A DNA stretch of 64,000 nucleotides from Cellvibrio zantedeschiae (GCF_014652535.1 NZ_BMYZ01000003.1:1-64000); one strand, 5' to 3'; shown: positions 29,477 through 38,228, counted from the first letter of the stretch. Made by a program: numbers and translations. Notes: generated by a model from the sequence alone, not told the origin.

Positions 29477-32455
29477 TTACAGAGCAATGGAGTAAAGCGC
29501 GTGGTGCGCAAGAATGAACAACGTCTTCTTATCCTTGCCACCAATCACCAACTGGGTAGGACGATCAGGCACGTTAATTTGATTGATCAATTTGCCGTCT
29601 GGTGCATAGACAAAGACTTGGCCATTCGCGACATAAACTCGCCCATCCTGCCCAACCGCAACACTTTCACCACCGCGTTCTGCAAACATCTTAAGGTCAG
29701 TTACAACGCCTCCAGTGCCGACCACACCGTGATAAGTACGATTCTCTGATGAATTATTCAGGAACACGCGCTCACCCACTTTGGCTGTCACCAAACCCAT
29801 AGTGTCCATGGTATCCGAGAAGCGCCAATCACCTTGGCGGAAAGTGCGGAACGCAGGCAACACAAGGCTGCCATCCGGCGACACATATTCACGCGCTTTG
29901 GGCGTGCCCATGCCCTTGATGAATTGCTCAGCCAAGGTTGAATAACGGTAAGTGACGTAATCGAGCTGATCCTGGAACTCGCCATCGTTTTTCCAAACAT
30001 TGCCCGGCAACGCAACCTGTACATTGGGTCGAGCTACTGCAGCGGTAGGCTGGATGATGTCGATTTTATCGAACGGAGTATCTGGCTTGAACGCATATAC
30101 CGTGATCTCGGAGCCTTGGGGCGACATAACCATTACGTTGCCGGATTTATCGATTGCAAGGTTGACCGGATCAAGCGTGTTGTCACGCACAATTTCCAGG
30201 CCTTTTGTTGGTGTCCAGCGGTAGATACGTTGGAAGTATCGCTCCACAAAATAGAGCGCTCCGTCCGGCGCGACAGCCGCACCCGATATTGAATAAAAGC
30301 TATCAGCCAATTTCTGGATGGGTGCGGCAGTGTAGAGCGGCGCAACAGGTTCAGTCTTCGGCATCTTATCGGTCACGTCGAAGACCGCAAATTCGCGCTC
30401 ACGTATATCCCAACCCGCAGTTACATTGCGAATAGCGTTTTCAAACGGAAATTTGCTCGCGCGCAAATAAGGTGCGCAGCCGTTTTCGTCGCACATCGCA
30501 AATCCGCTTTCTGCATTTGAGTGGAGGTTGCGGAAACGAATATCCGTCGAGTTTTGCAGACGCACGGCAAAAGCATTTGGCTTGGGCGAGCGAGTCACGC
30601 GGTACGCGTGGTAATTGGCAAAAAGAATGTTGCGTGAATTGCGCACATCAAGACTGTTCGCATCAGAGCTAATGCGCACTTCTTCCTCGGTTTGAGGAGC
30701 CAAGAACTCCCAGTTCTCAACGCCATCCAAAACGATTTCATTGCGGAAATGGTGTTCGGTAGACAGCTCGTAAACGTGGCCGGGCGTTTTGGTGTTAGAT
30801 ACATAGAAACCAGCGTGTGCAGCTTCATGCGGAGTCCAAATGTCTGCAAAGGTACCGCCGCCGCCATCCGTAATCCAAATACTGGGGTACTGCCCGTCAT
30901 CGCGCCCTTTAACCGGCTGATCGCGTTGATCGCGCGGTGTGCCGCTACCGCCCTGAATCTTAACGTCATCCACCAGCGAATCCGCACCTGCTTTCCACAA
31001 CAAACCCACCGCGCGTGGATTGGTAACGCCGGTATAAATACCAATGCCACTTACAATAGCGTTGCCGCCTTTAGCACTTTCTACCAAGGCTTTAGGCGTA
31101 CCAAGACCGGCGTATGCGGGAGAATTCTCTGGAATAATCAGTTGCGTTTGAGCAGGGTGCAAGCCAACCAACACCGTATCTTTTTTCAATTTCAGAGTAT
31201 CGTTAACGATGTAGTTGCCTTGTGGGAAGTAGACAACTTTGTGCGAATCTATAGCGCGCTGAATAGCGGCGGTATCGTCTGTTTTACCATCACCTTTTGC
31301 ACCGGTATCACGTACGCTAAACCATGCTGTAGTTGAGGGGAGTGGACGAATGGCACGCTTTGCGGCTGGCATGCTGTTGAGCGGTTCAGCTTGCCAGTTG
31401 GTTTTGATCTGCCCCATTTGACGCGGGTCAACCAGCGTCAGGCCATAATTAAATTCTTTAATGCGGTAGCCTTTGCCCACGCCCTCAATCGTTTTGCCGC
31501 TGTCGCGGAAGCGCGCAAAAGTCGGCACATTGGTCGCCAACGCATTCTCGAAACCAATTTGTGTGAAAACACTATTCTCAGCGCTAATTACCACCGCGGC
31601 TTTGGAAACGTTGTTGAAACGAACATCCTTGCCCCACAGTGAATCTGAGTAACCCTCATCAATATCAATTCCCACAGGAACATTGCTGATGGAAACATTC
31701 ACAAGGGTGAGATCAACTTCATGTTCGCGAATGGCAGCTTCGCGCTGACCATCGAAAGAACTATCAATCAAGGTGAACTGCCATGCGGGAGAGGTCTTTT
31801 CGGTAAGGATGCCGTAGCGCCCGCCATGGAAGTGAACATTCTCCATCACATTGCCGGCGAGATAGACGCCCGCCAAGCCCGAACCGAGATTGAAATCCAT
31901 ATGCGACAAGAACGCGTGCTGTGCAACGTGGAAGCGCGCGGCTACGGCACCTGCGTTGCCTTGGCCAATTTCAATATCGATATTCGCCATGGCGGAGTAG
32001 AAGGTGCTTGAGTTTGCATCAAACAATTTATCGTTAAAGGGCACCACAGTCTTAGGCGGGAATGGTGGCTGCTTATTGCCATATTGGTCGTTGCCGACAA
32101 AGGTAAACATGGTTGCCACGCCTTCGCCAAAACCAGGAGTGTTGTCACCCAGCACAATCACCGGGCGCGTCTTACCCACACCAAAGAGTCGTACCGCTGG
32201 ATGCATGATGATCGTTCGAGAGATGAGGTAGCGACCCGATGGAAGAAACACAACACCACCCCGCCACTTATCCACAACAGCGGAATCAATTGCACGTTGG
32301 ATCGCAGCACTGTCATCGGTACGGCCATCTCCAACAGCCTTGACCACAACAGCGTTGGGATCTTTTGGCATAGTCTCCAAAACCGAGTTTGTCGCCGCCT
32401 GCGCGGACAACGACATCCCCAGCAGCCAAGCTGCCGTTACTAACTTTAGATTCAT
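29477..32455 (-). CDS. GH55-like double beta-helix protein with C-terminal beta-propeller
   Basis: 992 residues from MNLKLV; signal peptide ends SAQA (about residue 20). Two pectate-lyase-3-type right-handed beta-helix domains follow, each opened by the same signature (GDGRTDDSAAIQRAIDSA at about 42-59 and GDGKTDDTAAIQRAID at about 395-410). This twin arrangement is typical of GH55 exo-beta-1,3-glucanases. From about residue 730 a repetitive part (GAAVAPDGALYFVERY, GQDGRVYVANGQVFVYAPDG) looks like an NHL/SMP-30 beta-propeller. Usual GH55 enzymes are shorter, so this tail is an addition. The start is supported by the signal peptide; 55 upstream codons are rejected. Paired operator-like sites lie upstream. 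Confidence 0.8.
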   Translation of the reverse strand: MNLKLVTAAWLLGMSLSAQAATNSVLETMPKDPNAVVVKAVGDGRTDDSAAIQRAIDSAVVDKWRGGVVFLPSGRYLISRTIIMHPAVRLFGVGKTRPVIVLGDNTPGFGEGVATMFTFVGNDQYGNKQPPFPPKTVVPFNDKLFDANSSTFYSAMANIDIEIGQGNAGAVAARFHVAQHAFLSHMDFNLGSGLAGVYLAGNVMENVHFHGGRYGILTEKTSPAWQFTLIDSSFDGQREAAIREHEVDLTLVNVSISNVPVGIDIDEGYSDSLWGKDVRFNNVSKAAVVISAENSVFTQIGFENALATNVPTFARFRDSGKTIEGVGKGYRIKEFNYGLTLVDPRQMGQIKTNWQAEPLNSMPAAKRAIRPLPSTTAWFSVRDTGAKGDGKTDDTAAIQRAIDSHKVVYFPQGNYIVNDTLKLKKDTVLVGLHPAQTQLIIPENSPAYAGLGTPKALVESAKGGNAIVSGIGIYTGVTNPRAVGLLWKAGADSLVDDVKIQGGSGTPRDQRDQPVKGRDDGQYPSIWITDGGGGTFADIWTPHEAAHAGFYVSNTKTPGHVYELSTEHHFRNEIVLDGVENWEFLAPQTEEEVRISSDANSLDVRNSRNILFANYHAYRVTRSPKPNAFAVRLQNSTDIRFRNLHSNAESGFAMCDENGCAPYLRASKFPFENAIRNVTAGWDIREREFAVFDVTDKMPKTEPVAPLYTAAPIQKLADSFYSISGAAVAPDGALYFVERYFQRIYRWTPTKGLEIVRDNTLDPVNLAIDKSGNVMVMSPQGSEITVYAFKPDTPFDKIDIIQPTAAVARPNVQVALPGNVWKNDGEFQDQLDYVTYRYSTLAEQFIKGMGTPKAREYVSPDGSLVLPAFRTFRQGDWRFSDTMDTMGLVTAKVGERVFLNNSSENRTYHGVVGTGGVVTDLKMFAERGGESVAVGQDGRVYVANGQVFVYAPDGKLINQINVPDRPTQLVIGGKDKKTLFILAHHALYSIAL

Positions 32456-32605
32456 GCGAATACCCTCTGTCTGGTTGATTATTGTTGACATAGGCCGGGA
32501 ACGGGCGAACCAGGTAATTGATTGGCCGTAATCCCGGCTGGTTTCATTTTCTTCTAGCGAAACCAGGATTGATCCTGACTTCAAAGAGCAACAAAAGCGT
32601 TTATT

Positions 32606-32619
32606 TGTTTGCGCTACCA
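32606..32619. promoter_or_regulatory. LacI-type operator-like site 1
   Basis: TGTTTGCGCTACCA, an imperfect palindrome centred on GCGC, about 150 bases upstream of the GH55-like start. It resembles the A/T-flanked GCGC operators of LacI-family sugar regulators. Confidence 0.4.
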
Positions 32620-32678
32620 TAAATGGCGATAGAAAATCTTTTTAGCGATTGTGGCTATTATTTTTAAATGGCGTGCAA

Positions 32679-32692
32679 TGATAGCGCAACCA
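32679..32692. promoter_or_regulatory. LacI-type operator-like site 2
   Basis: TGATAGCGCAACCA, matching the complement of site 1 (TGGTAGCGCAAACA) at 12 of 14 positions. The two sites are 73 bases apart, close to seven helical turns, which would suit looping by a tetrameric repressor. Confidence 0.4.
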
Positions 32693-32827
32693 TACTCCTT
32701 AAAAAAAACTCCAGTCAACAGGGTTTGCGCGCCGTTTACAATTATTGACCTTGAAGGAGGTAACGAGGGATATAGGAAAAAGGATTCGTTTTAAGTTGCT
32801 TGATAAACTCAGCGAAGACAGCAGCCG

Positions 32828-33286
32828 TCATTTAGGCAGCTGCCCCATCAATTGTTCCATAACATTCCGCCAAGCCTGCTCCCCGGCAACCCCCGCTTGC
32901 TCAAAGGTTTGATTCAACAATTTACGCTGGGCCCCACTCAATGCGGCTTCCAACTTTTCACCCTCAGGCGTAAGCCTTAGGCACTTGCCGCGCTTATCAC
33001 TGGCGTGGGGTGAATCCTGAACCAAGCCCATGGCTATAAGTTGGCGCAAGGGAGCATGCAGCGCTTGCTTGGTCACACCCAGGATGGCGAGCAGGCCGCT
33101 TACCCGAATCTCCGGGTTGCGGCCTACAAAGTAGAGGATTCGGTGATGAACACGTTGAAGCCCGCGCGCCTCCAGCAACTGATCTGGCTTGGCGGTAAAA
33201 GCGCGGAAGGCGAAGTGGAATAACTCCAAAGCGCGATTAAGCTCGTCTTCGCGAGCGCTGGACATTAAATTTGATTGGTCAATCAT
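32828..33286 (-). CDS. MarR-family transcriptional regulator
   Basis: 152 residues from MIDQSN. A winged helix-turn-helix (about 45-120) includes HRILYFVGRNPEIRVSGLLAILGVTKQALHAPLRQLIAMGLV, followed by the wing DSPHASDKRGKCLRLTPEGE. Divergent from a PLP-dependent aminotransferase, with symmetric sites in and beside its own start, so it probably regulates both. An in-frame ATG ten codons upstream is possible, but the MIDQSN start is closer to the typical length. Confidence 0.9.
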   Translation of the reverse strand: MIDQSNLMSSAREDELNRALELFHFAFRAFTAKPDQLLEARGLQRVHHRILYFVGRNPEIRVSGLLAILGVTKQALHAPLRQLIAMGLVQDSPHASDKRGKCLRLTPEGEKLEAALSGAQRKLLNQTFEQAGVAGEQAWRNVMEQLMGQLPK

Positions 33287-33334
33287 ATTGACTTTTTTCC
33301 TTAAGAGGCGAATCATAGGTCAATATACATGACC
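33278..33334. promoter_or_regulatory. Two inverted repeats, likely MarR-type operators
   Basis: GTCAAT-CAT-ATTGAC (33278-33292) spans the start codon of the MarR gene, and GGTCA-N7-TGACC (33318-33334) lies between the two divergent genes. Both share the GTCA/TGAC half-site. Position suggests autoregulation and control of the aminotransferase. Confidence 0.55.
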
Positions 33335-33360
33335 AAATTTATTCAAACAACGAGTCCAGT

Positions 33361-34551
33361 ATGCCTTCGTCTCCACAACTCTCCGAGCGCATCTCCCGCT
33401 TAACCTCCTCATTGGTACGCGAAATTCTTGCCGCTGCACAAGCGCCGGGCATGATTTCCTTTGCGGGCGGCTTGCCCAGTGCGGAAGCCATGCCGCTCTT
33501 GCGCGATACGCCCCACTCACATGATTGGTTGAGCCCGGTGTTTCAACAGTACGGACAAAGTGAAGGCGAACCGATTTTGCGCGCGCGTTTGGCCGATTGG
33601 TTAGCCGAATGCGGTATGCAGGTATCGCCGCATCAAACGCTGGTGCTTTCCGGTTCGCAACAAGGTATAGACCTGGCCGCAAAATTATTTGTTGACCCGG
33701 GCACGCCTTTGCTCTGCGAAGCGCCCACCTATTTGGCTGCGCTACAAGCTTTTCAATTGTTCGGTGCAAACTGTTTGGGATTGCCTTTAACCAATGACGG
33801 TATTGATCCCGAGTTGCTTGCGCAAATAATTGAAACATATCAGCCGCGCGCAATTTATTTAATCCCTACTTTTCAAAATCCATCCGGTCATTGTTACAGC
33901 GCGGAAAATCGCCGCGCTATTGCTGAAGTGCTCGATCATTATGCTTTGCCGTTAATTGAAGATGAGCCTTATCGTGAACTCATGTACGACAATGTAGATC
34001 GCACGCCGATTTGCAGTTTGCTCAAGCGTGCTCCCTGGATTTATTTGGGTAGCTTTTCCAAAACATTGTGGCCCGGTTGGCGCGTAGGATTTTTAGCCGC
34101 GTCTGATGATTTATTTCCGCATTTGTTGCGATTAAAACAAGCGGGCGATTTGCACACCAATCGCCCCGGCCAAATTCGCGTTGCCAATTGGTTGGCTTGC
34201 GATGAACGCCACAAAGATTTAGCGCACCTGCGTGAAACTTATCGCAAAAAACGCGATGCAATGAACGACGCACTCACCAATACCTTTGGAGATTTAGCCG
34301 ATTGGGAAATTCCTGCCGGTGGGTTATTTTTTTGGTTGAAGTTGCGCAACGCAATTGACACGCGACCGCTGTTGAAAATTGCGTTGGAAAATAATGTAGC
34401 GTTTATGCCGGGCGAAGCTTTTTATCCTGCGAGTGGGCAGCCTGTATTCGGCACTATGCGGCTGAATTTTAGCCACGCCAATTCAACCGATATGAGAAAA
34501 GGATTAACGACTCTAGCCAGGATAATTGAGAATAATAAGCCCGACGTTTAA
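33361..34551 (+). CDS. PLP-dependent aminotransferase, class I/II (LysN/2-aminoadipate type)
   Basis: 396 residues of fold-type I. Motifs are ISFAGGLPSAEAMP near the N-terminus, the PLP-ring contact region GSQQGIDLAAKLFVDPG, FQNPSGHCYSAENRRA, the Asp in IEDEPYRELMYD, and the Schiff-base lysine in GSFSKTLWPGWRVGF (about residue 230). It resembles the enzymatic half of MocR proteins but without the DNA-binding domain. The amino donor or acceptor is not evident. Divergent from a MarR regulator; its stop overlaps the convergent Yip1-like gene by four bases. Confidence 0.9.
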   Translation: MPSSPQLSERISRLTSSLVREILAAAQAPGMISFAGGLPSAEAMPLLRDTPHSHDWLSPVFQQYGQSEGEPILRARLADWLAECGMQVSPHQTLVLSGSQQGIDLAAKLFVDPGTPLLCEAPTYLAALQAFQLFGANCLGLPLTNDGIDPELLAQIIETYQPRAIYLIPTFQNPSGHCYSAENRRAIAEVLDHYALPLIEDEPYRELMYDNVDRTPICSLLKRAPWIYLGSFSKTLWPGWRVGFLAASDDLFPHLLRLKQAGDLHTNRPGQIRVANWLACDERHKDLAHLRETYRKKRDAMNDALTNTFGDLADWEIPAGGLFFWLKLRNAIDTRPLLKIALENNVAFMPGEAFYPASGQPVFGTMRLNFSHANSTDMRKGLTTLARIIENNKPDV

Positions 34552-35396
34552 GTCGGGCAGTTTCTCATAATACTGGACACCAAAATTCCAGCGTTAATCA
34601 TACTTACCAGAAGCGATACAACAAACACCGCTACCGCAGTGAGCACAATAATCGCAATTGATTTTCCTGTGCCTACGCCAGCAGCAGTTGTGTATGAAAA
34701 CCATGCTTTAAGCAACCAAAGAAGCGCAACCAAGGCCACAAAAGCCTGCATAACAAATGCGATTTTGGGCAAGGTTCTTTGCATAGCGGCAAGGTAAATT
34801 TCCTGCTGACTTTTAAACTCTGGCGATTTTTCAACAACATCTTGCACAGCAGAAAAATTTCCCGTCTTTAAATCAATTGAACAGAACTGACTGTGTATCT
34901 GCGGCATAAATGCTTTGGTGAATTTTTCAGATTCAATCCATGCTTTCGCAAAAAATGGATCGGCCATTGCAATATTGCTAATTGCATTAGCAAAAACTAA
35001 CAGCACCAAACTACAACCGCAAAAATAAAAGACCAATGTGAAAAAAATATGCGGGTCTGCCAATTTTCCAAAAAGCTTTAAAAAACCCATCGCAATTGCG
35101 CAGGCACCCACCAAATAAAAAAGCATTAACAGCGCCTCTGAACCCGTGCGGATAAACTCATTTTCATTGGCAGGCAGCACTTTTAATGGGCTAGTTACTT
35201 CCGGCAATGCGTAAGAAAGGAATAGCGAAATTAGGAATGAGGTAACAATAAACGCAACGGACTTTTCAAATGCTGGCGATGCATCTGTTGCGGCAAGTTT
35301 TTCCGTTACGAACCTTTTGGGGTGCAGCAGACAGCTAATGAATTGACTCAGGTACCCCGGTAACTCGGTGATGACCTTTTCGAGATAAGATTTCAT
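34548..35396 (-). CDS. Yip1-like integral membrane protein
   Basis: 282 residues. A short N-terminal amphipathic segment containing LLHPKRF is followed by about five transmembrane helices (around 50-68, 95-115, 125-150, 215-240 and 245-270), with a large polar loop at roughly 155-210. This pattern matches bacterial Yip1/DUF1282-type membrane proteins; function unknown. The start at MKSYLEK has AGGAA seven bases before it. Convergent with the aminotransferase. Confidence 0.7.
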   Translation of the reverse strand: MKSYLEKVITELPGYLSQFISCLLHPKRFVTEKLAATDASPAFEKSVAFIVTSFLISLFLSYALPEVTSPLKVLPANENEFIRTGSEALLMLFYLVGACAIAMGFLKLFGKLADPHIFFTLVFYFCGCSLVLLVFANAISNIAMADPFFAKAWIESEKFTKAFMPQIHSQFCSIDLKTGNFSAVQDVVEKSPEFKSQQEIYLAAMQRTLPKIAFVMQAFVALVALLWLLKAWFSYTTAAGVGTGKSIAIIVLTAVAVFVVSLLVSMINAGILVSSIMRNCPT

Positions 35397-35510
35397 GCAG
35401 TGTTCCTTCAGTAGCAAGTTGAGTTGGCTAGCGAATCAGGATTCTATAGCAGTCCGCCTAAAGGGCGCGAGTGAAATTAGTTAATCACACACCAACTTAA
35501 ACAATACATC

Positions 35511-36227
35511 CTATTGTTTACGGCGGCGCATCAGCCAAACCCCAGCTATAGCAAATGAAATTAACGCGGTAATTATTTTTTCGGGGGAAAGAGACTTTTT
35601 ACCAAACTGTTTATATCGGGCGGGAATCTCGCCCTGCCCCACAATTACATTAAGCATTACCGGCTGTATACCTTTGACCCGATTGAAACTGGTCATCAAT
35701 CTTACATCCCGTTTACCATCGGTTTGGTATTCTTTGACGATAGTGCCCGTAAGATATGTACCTTCATTTCTACTGATTGCTTCATAGGCTGCATACATGT
35801 CAGCCCCAAACATCGCTTTTAATTCTTCTGGCTTACGCTCACCAACGTTTGCCGTTAGTTGATCCCCCAAACCTTTGGTCGCCTTAACGATTTCCATATT
35901 TTTTGGTTTGAAAACCACAACGGAATCTCCCATGGAAAGCGGAATCATTTCAAATGAAGAGTCGAGCACCATTTCTCCTTCAGGTTTCGCATCTGCCGAC
36001 ACACCCACCATTTGATATATAACCCATACAGGTTGTTTAGGATCTATGGATAGCAAATCTATCGACAAGGATTTTTGTGAGCCAGGGATTAAAGGAGTAA
36101 CCAATTGGCTTGTGGCAAGAACAGCCGCCTGCGCAGATAGCATTAGGAAAAGCTGCAGTGTTATTACAGAAATTAAACTGGAAAGGTTTTTTATTGTTAA
36201 CTTCACTTTGATTCCTTGCTTTAGCAA
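35511..36227 (-). CDS. Exported protein with C-terminal TM and arginine cluster
   Basis: 238 residues. An N-terminal signal sequence (about 15-35, ending AQA) is followed by a soluble periplasmic part of unknown fold, then SPEKIITALISFAIAG and WLMRRRKQ: a short polar motif, a single hydrophobic helix and a terminal Arg/Lys cluster. That tripartite tail resembles PEP-CTERM-type sorting signals, though the Pro-Glu-Pro motif is not present (SPEK instead) and no exosortase lies in this window. An ordinary C-terminal membrane anchor is equally possible. Confidence 0.65.
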   Translation of the reverse strand: MLKQGIKVKLTIKNLSSLISVITLQLFLMLSAQAAVLATSQLVTPLIPGSQKSLSIDLLSIDPKQPVWVIYQMVGVSADAKPEGEMVLDSSFEMIPLSMGDSVVVFKPKNMEIVKATKGLGDQLTANVGERKPEELKAMFGADMYAAYEAISRNEGTYLTGTIVKEYQTDGKRDVRLMTSFNRVKGIQPVMLNVIVGQGEIPARYKQFGKKSLSPEKIITALISFAIAGVWLMRRRKQ

Positions 36228-36456
36228 ATTGTTTGTTGGTAGCGATGGGGACTTAGCGCAATATTGGGGAACGCTTATTCTGCATGAGTTTTTTTCGATC
36301 TGATGAGAAGTAATTCGCTGATATAGTAGAATTATTTAAACGTTTTTTAAGATGAAGGGAATTGAGTTCAAATCGAACATTTATTTCGCCTCTTGGCGAG
36401 CTCCTTTTATTTACTTGCATAAAGAAAAAGGAACCACAAAATTGCAGGAATGATAG
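36228..36456. other. Intergenic region with partial repeat
   Basis: It holds the truncated family A repeat (36383-36436) and the unassigned promoter of the upstream exported-protein gene. Nothing else recognised. Confidence 0.4.
36383..36436 (+). repeat. Dispersed structured repeat, family A copy 2 (head only)
   Basis: Matches the head of copy 3 (37831-37882) almost base for base: TTTCGCCTCTTGGCGAG, then an imperfect stem around loop CTTGCA. The body with the two TCC hairpins is absent, so this is a truncated copy just past the GH105 stop codon. Confidence 0.75.
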
Positions 36457-37623
36457 TTAATTTTCCATTACCGAAGCCGCCATTAGCACACCAATATAAC
36501 CGTGTGGATAATGTGCTCCCTCTGCAACAGGAACACTCACGGGGCGAATTGCTACATAACCGTCGTAATTAATTTGGCTGCCCATAGGCGGCGCCACAGA
36601 ATTAATTTGCGGACCACCGTCATTAAAGGTTGCAACTTTGGTTTTTATCCCAGACCAACCTTTTTCCGCAATATCATGATAAGCCGCATCAATCAATTTT
36701 AAATTTACGCCTTTTTGCAAAGCATAAACAATCATGGCTGAGCCGCTGGTTTCGGGGTAATTGAGTGGTTTGTCATAAGCATCCAACACTTGATACCACA
36801 AACCATCTTGTGGATTTTGCGAAGCCTTTATACCTTGCGCCAAACTTTGGAAAGCCAACAAAATATTATTGTATGCGGGGTGATCTTTAGGAAAATATTC
36901 CAACACATCCACCAAGGCCATGGAATACCAGCCCGTTGTGCGCGACCAAAATTGCGAGGACGTGCCCGTAATTTTATTAGCCCAAGGTTTTTCTTTATCG
37001 TAATTCCATGCGTGATAAGGCAAGTTCGCTTTTATGTTGTAGGATCGTTCAGCAGCTAACAAGATCTGTTTGGCCGCAACATCCAACAACTCTTTTTCAT
37101 TAGCGATAACGGCGTAGTGAACCAGAAACGGATAAGCCATGTACAAGCCGTCCACCGACATTACATTTTTATATTTTTCGTCGGTTTTGTGCCAGTAGCC
37201 ACCTTCTGGCGTTTTATTAAATTGGGAGGGTTTGATAGGCGTACCAATCAAATGGTCACGCATGGTTTTGGCTGCAAGTAGATATTTCTTATCGCCCGTT
37301 TGTTCATATAAAAATAAACAAATAACGCCAGGGTGCATACCATCCAAAGTCAGCAATAGGCCTTTAATGCTGCCATCCGCATTTACGAATTGGTCAGCAT
37401 AGGCTTTGATGTACCTGAGGTATTTTTTATCGTGATTTTTTAAATAGATTTTTTCGATGCCGTGCAAAATTGCACTATTGGAGTGATCCCAGCCGTGATG
37501 GGTCATTGCGTCGATTGTTGGGGTGTAGCGCTTAACAATTGAACCGGCCAACCAGTTTCCGTAATTTACTTCAGCCATTGCCAAGCTAGGCAATAGCCAT
37601 AACACACATAAAATGATACGCAC
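36457..37623 (-). CDS. GH105 unsaturated rhamnogalacturonyl/glucuronyl hydrolase
   Basis: 388 residues with an N-terminal signal peptide (ends SLAMA, about residue 17). It forms an (alpha/alpha)6 barrel of GH88/GH105. Landmarks are LTLDGMHPGVICLFLYEQTGD, MSVDGLYMAYPFLVHYA carrying the likely catalytic Asp, WSRTTGWYSMALVDVLEYFP and ETSGSAMIVYALQKGV. Such enzymes act after pectate or rhamnogalacturonan lyases on unsaturated oligosaccharides. The signal peptide places it in the periplasm. It has no CAZyme neighbours in an operon; repeats lie on both sides. Confidence 0.88.
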   Translation of the reverse strand: MRIILCVLWLLPSLAMAEVNYGNWLAGSIVKRYTPTIDAMTHHGWDHSNSAILHGIEKIYLKNHDKKYLRYIKAYADQFVNADGSIKGLLLTLDGMHPGVICLFLYEQTGDKKYLLAAKTMRDHLIGTPIKPSQFNKTPEGGYWHKTDEKYKNVMSVDGLYMAYPFLVHYAVIANEKELLDVAAKQILLAAERSYNIKANLPYHAWNYDKEKPWANKITGTSSQFWSRTTGWYSMALVDVLEYFPKDHPAYNNILLAFQSLAQGIKASQNPQDGLWYQVLDAYDKPLNYPETSGSAMIVYALQKGVNLKLIDAAYHDIAEKGWSGIKTKVATFNDGGPQINSVAPPMGSQINYDGYVAIRPVSVPVAEGAHYPHGYIGVLMAASVMEN

Positions 37624-37770
37624 TCAGATGTCTCCCTAATTCACTAATATAAATTGAGTGATAGAGACAGATGACCAAAGCCGGGGGTTACAATTATTTT
37701 TAGTTGGGGGATGATAGATGAGCAAAAGATGGATTGAAAGTAGTTTTAGGTTTGGCGACTTAACTTTCTT

Positions 37771-37799
37771 ATCGTCATCCCCGCAGGGAATCCAGTGAC
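37771..37799 (+). repeat. REP-like unit, family B
   Basis: ATCGTCATCCCCGCAGGGAA followed by TCCAGTGAC, a shortened form of the GTCATCC...GATCCAGC unit found repeatedly between 37.7 and 43.9 kb. Confidence 0.6.
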
Positions 37800-37830
37800 T
37801 TTGTTTTGCATCTCTAATTTTATAGATTTC

Positions 37831-38010
37831 ATTTCGCCTCTTGGCGAGTTCCTTTTCTTTACTTGCATAAAGAAAAGGAACCAAAAGAAAGTGCACCCTA
37901 CGTCTTCGTGTTTCCGTGCGCTTCGGAAAATATCCGTCGTTCCGACGCGGCATCCTTGCCGCGTAGTCACTCAAACAAACGTCCTGTTTGTTTGACGGAA
38001 ATTTTCCTCC
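37831..38010 (+). repeat. Dispersed structured repeat, family A copy 3 (full length)
   Basis: Head stem TTCCTTTTCTTTA/TAAAGAAAAGGAA (13 bases) around CTTGCA. Body: outer stem 37925-37938 with 37994-38007 (one mismatch), hairpin 1 ACGCGGCA/TGCCGCGT (37945-37952 with 37957-37964) and hairpin 2 CAAACAAAC/GTTTGTTTG (37972-37980 with 37986-37994). The arms differ from copy 1 by compensating base changes. Confidence 0.85.
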
Positions 38011-38027
38011 ACAAAAACGCAGGAGCA

Positions 38028-38074
38028 TTTTTGCACAGCGAAGCTGCCCGAAGGGTGAAGGCCATGGATGGCCT
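38028..38074 (+). repeat. 47-bp tail module, copy 1
   Basis: Begins TTTTGCACAGCGAAGCTGCC and ends in the hairpin GGCCAT-GG-ATGGCC. A copy differing at one base lies at 38978-39024 in the same orientation, although the neighbouring family A repeats are in opposite orientations. Confidence 0.8.
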
Positions 38075-38181
38075 GAATGAGTACTCGGCGAAGCGATAAG
38101 GGGGTGTAACAGCAAAAGCAAAAAAGCGGAGAGCCATTTTTTCACGAAGGTGAAACTTGGGAATAAGGCAAAAATCTACAT

Positions 38182-38221
38182 AAGTAGGGAATCGTCATCT
38201 TCGCGAAGCGGAGATCCAGCT
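38182..38221 (+). repeat. 40-bp REP-like unit, left inverted repeat of the GIY-YIG gene
   Basis: Begins AAGTAGGGAATCGTCATC and ends GATCCAGCT; 37 of 40 positions match the inverted unit at 38541-38580. It lies eight bases past the GIY-YIG stop codon. Confidence 0.8.
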
Positions 38222-38228
38222 TTTGTTC

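Larger units (their letters stand above)
32456..32827. other. Regulatory region upstream of the GH55-like gene
   Basis: 372 bases between two minus-strand genes. It holds two 14-base GCGC-centred operator-like sites (32606-32619 and 32679-32692). No open reading frame of substance and no terminator are visible. Confidence 0.5.
37624..38228. other. Repeat-filled intergenic region
   Basis: About 600 bases without a believable gene: a REP-like unit at 37771, a full family A copy (37831-38010), a 47-base tail module (38028-38074) and a REP-like unit (38182-38221). A reading frame across it (minus, 169 codons) is translated repeat and not counted as a gene. Confidence 0.7.

Noticed and set aside
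30692-31336. Plus-strand 214-codon frame
   Set aside because: Lies fully antisense within the GH55-like gene, which has a signal peptide and domain signatures.
33320-33853. Minus-strand 177-codon frame
   Set aside because: Antisense to the aminotransferase N-terminus and overlaps the operator region; Arg/Ala-rich shadow composition.
37636-38145. Minus-strand reading frame of 169 codons with a leader-like start
   Set aside because: It runs through the family A repeat and tail module; similar translations arise from every copy of this repeat, and the composition (many Arg, Pro, His) is not protein-like.
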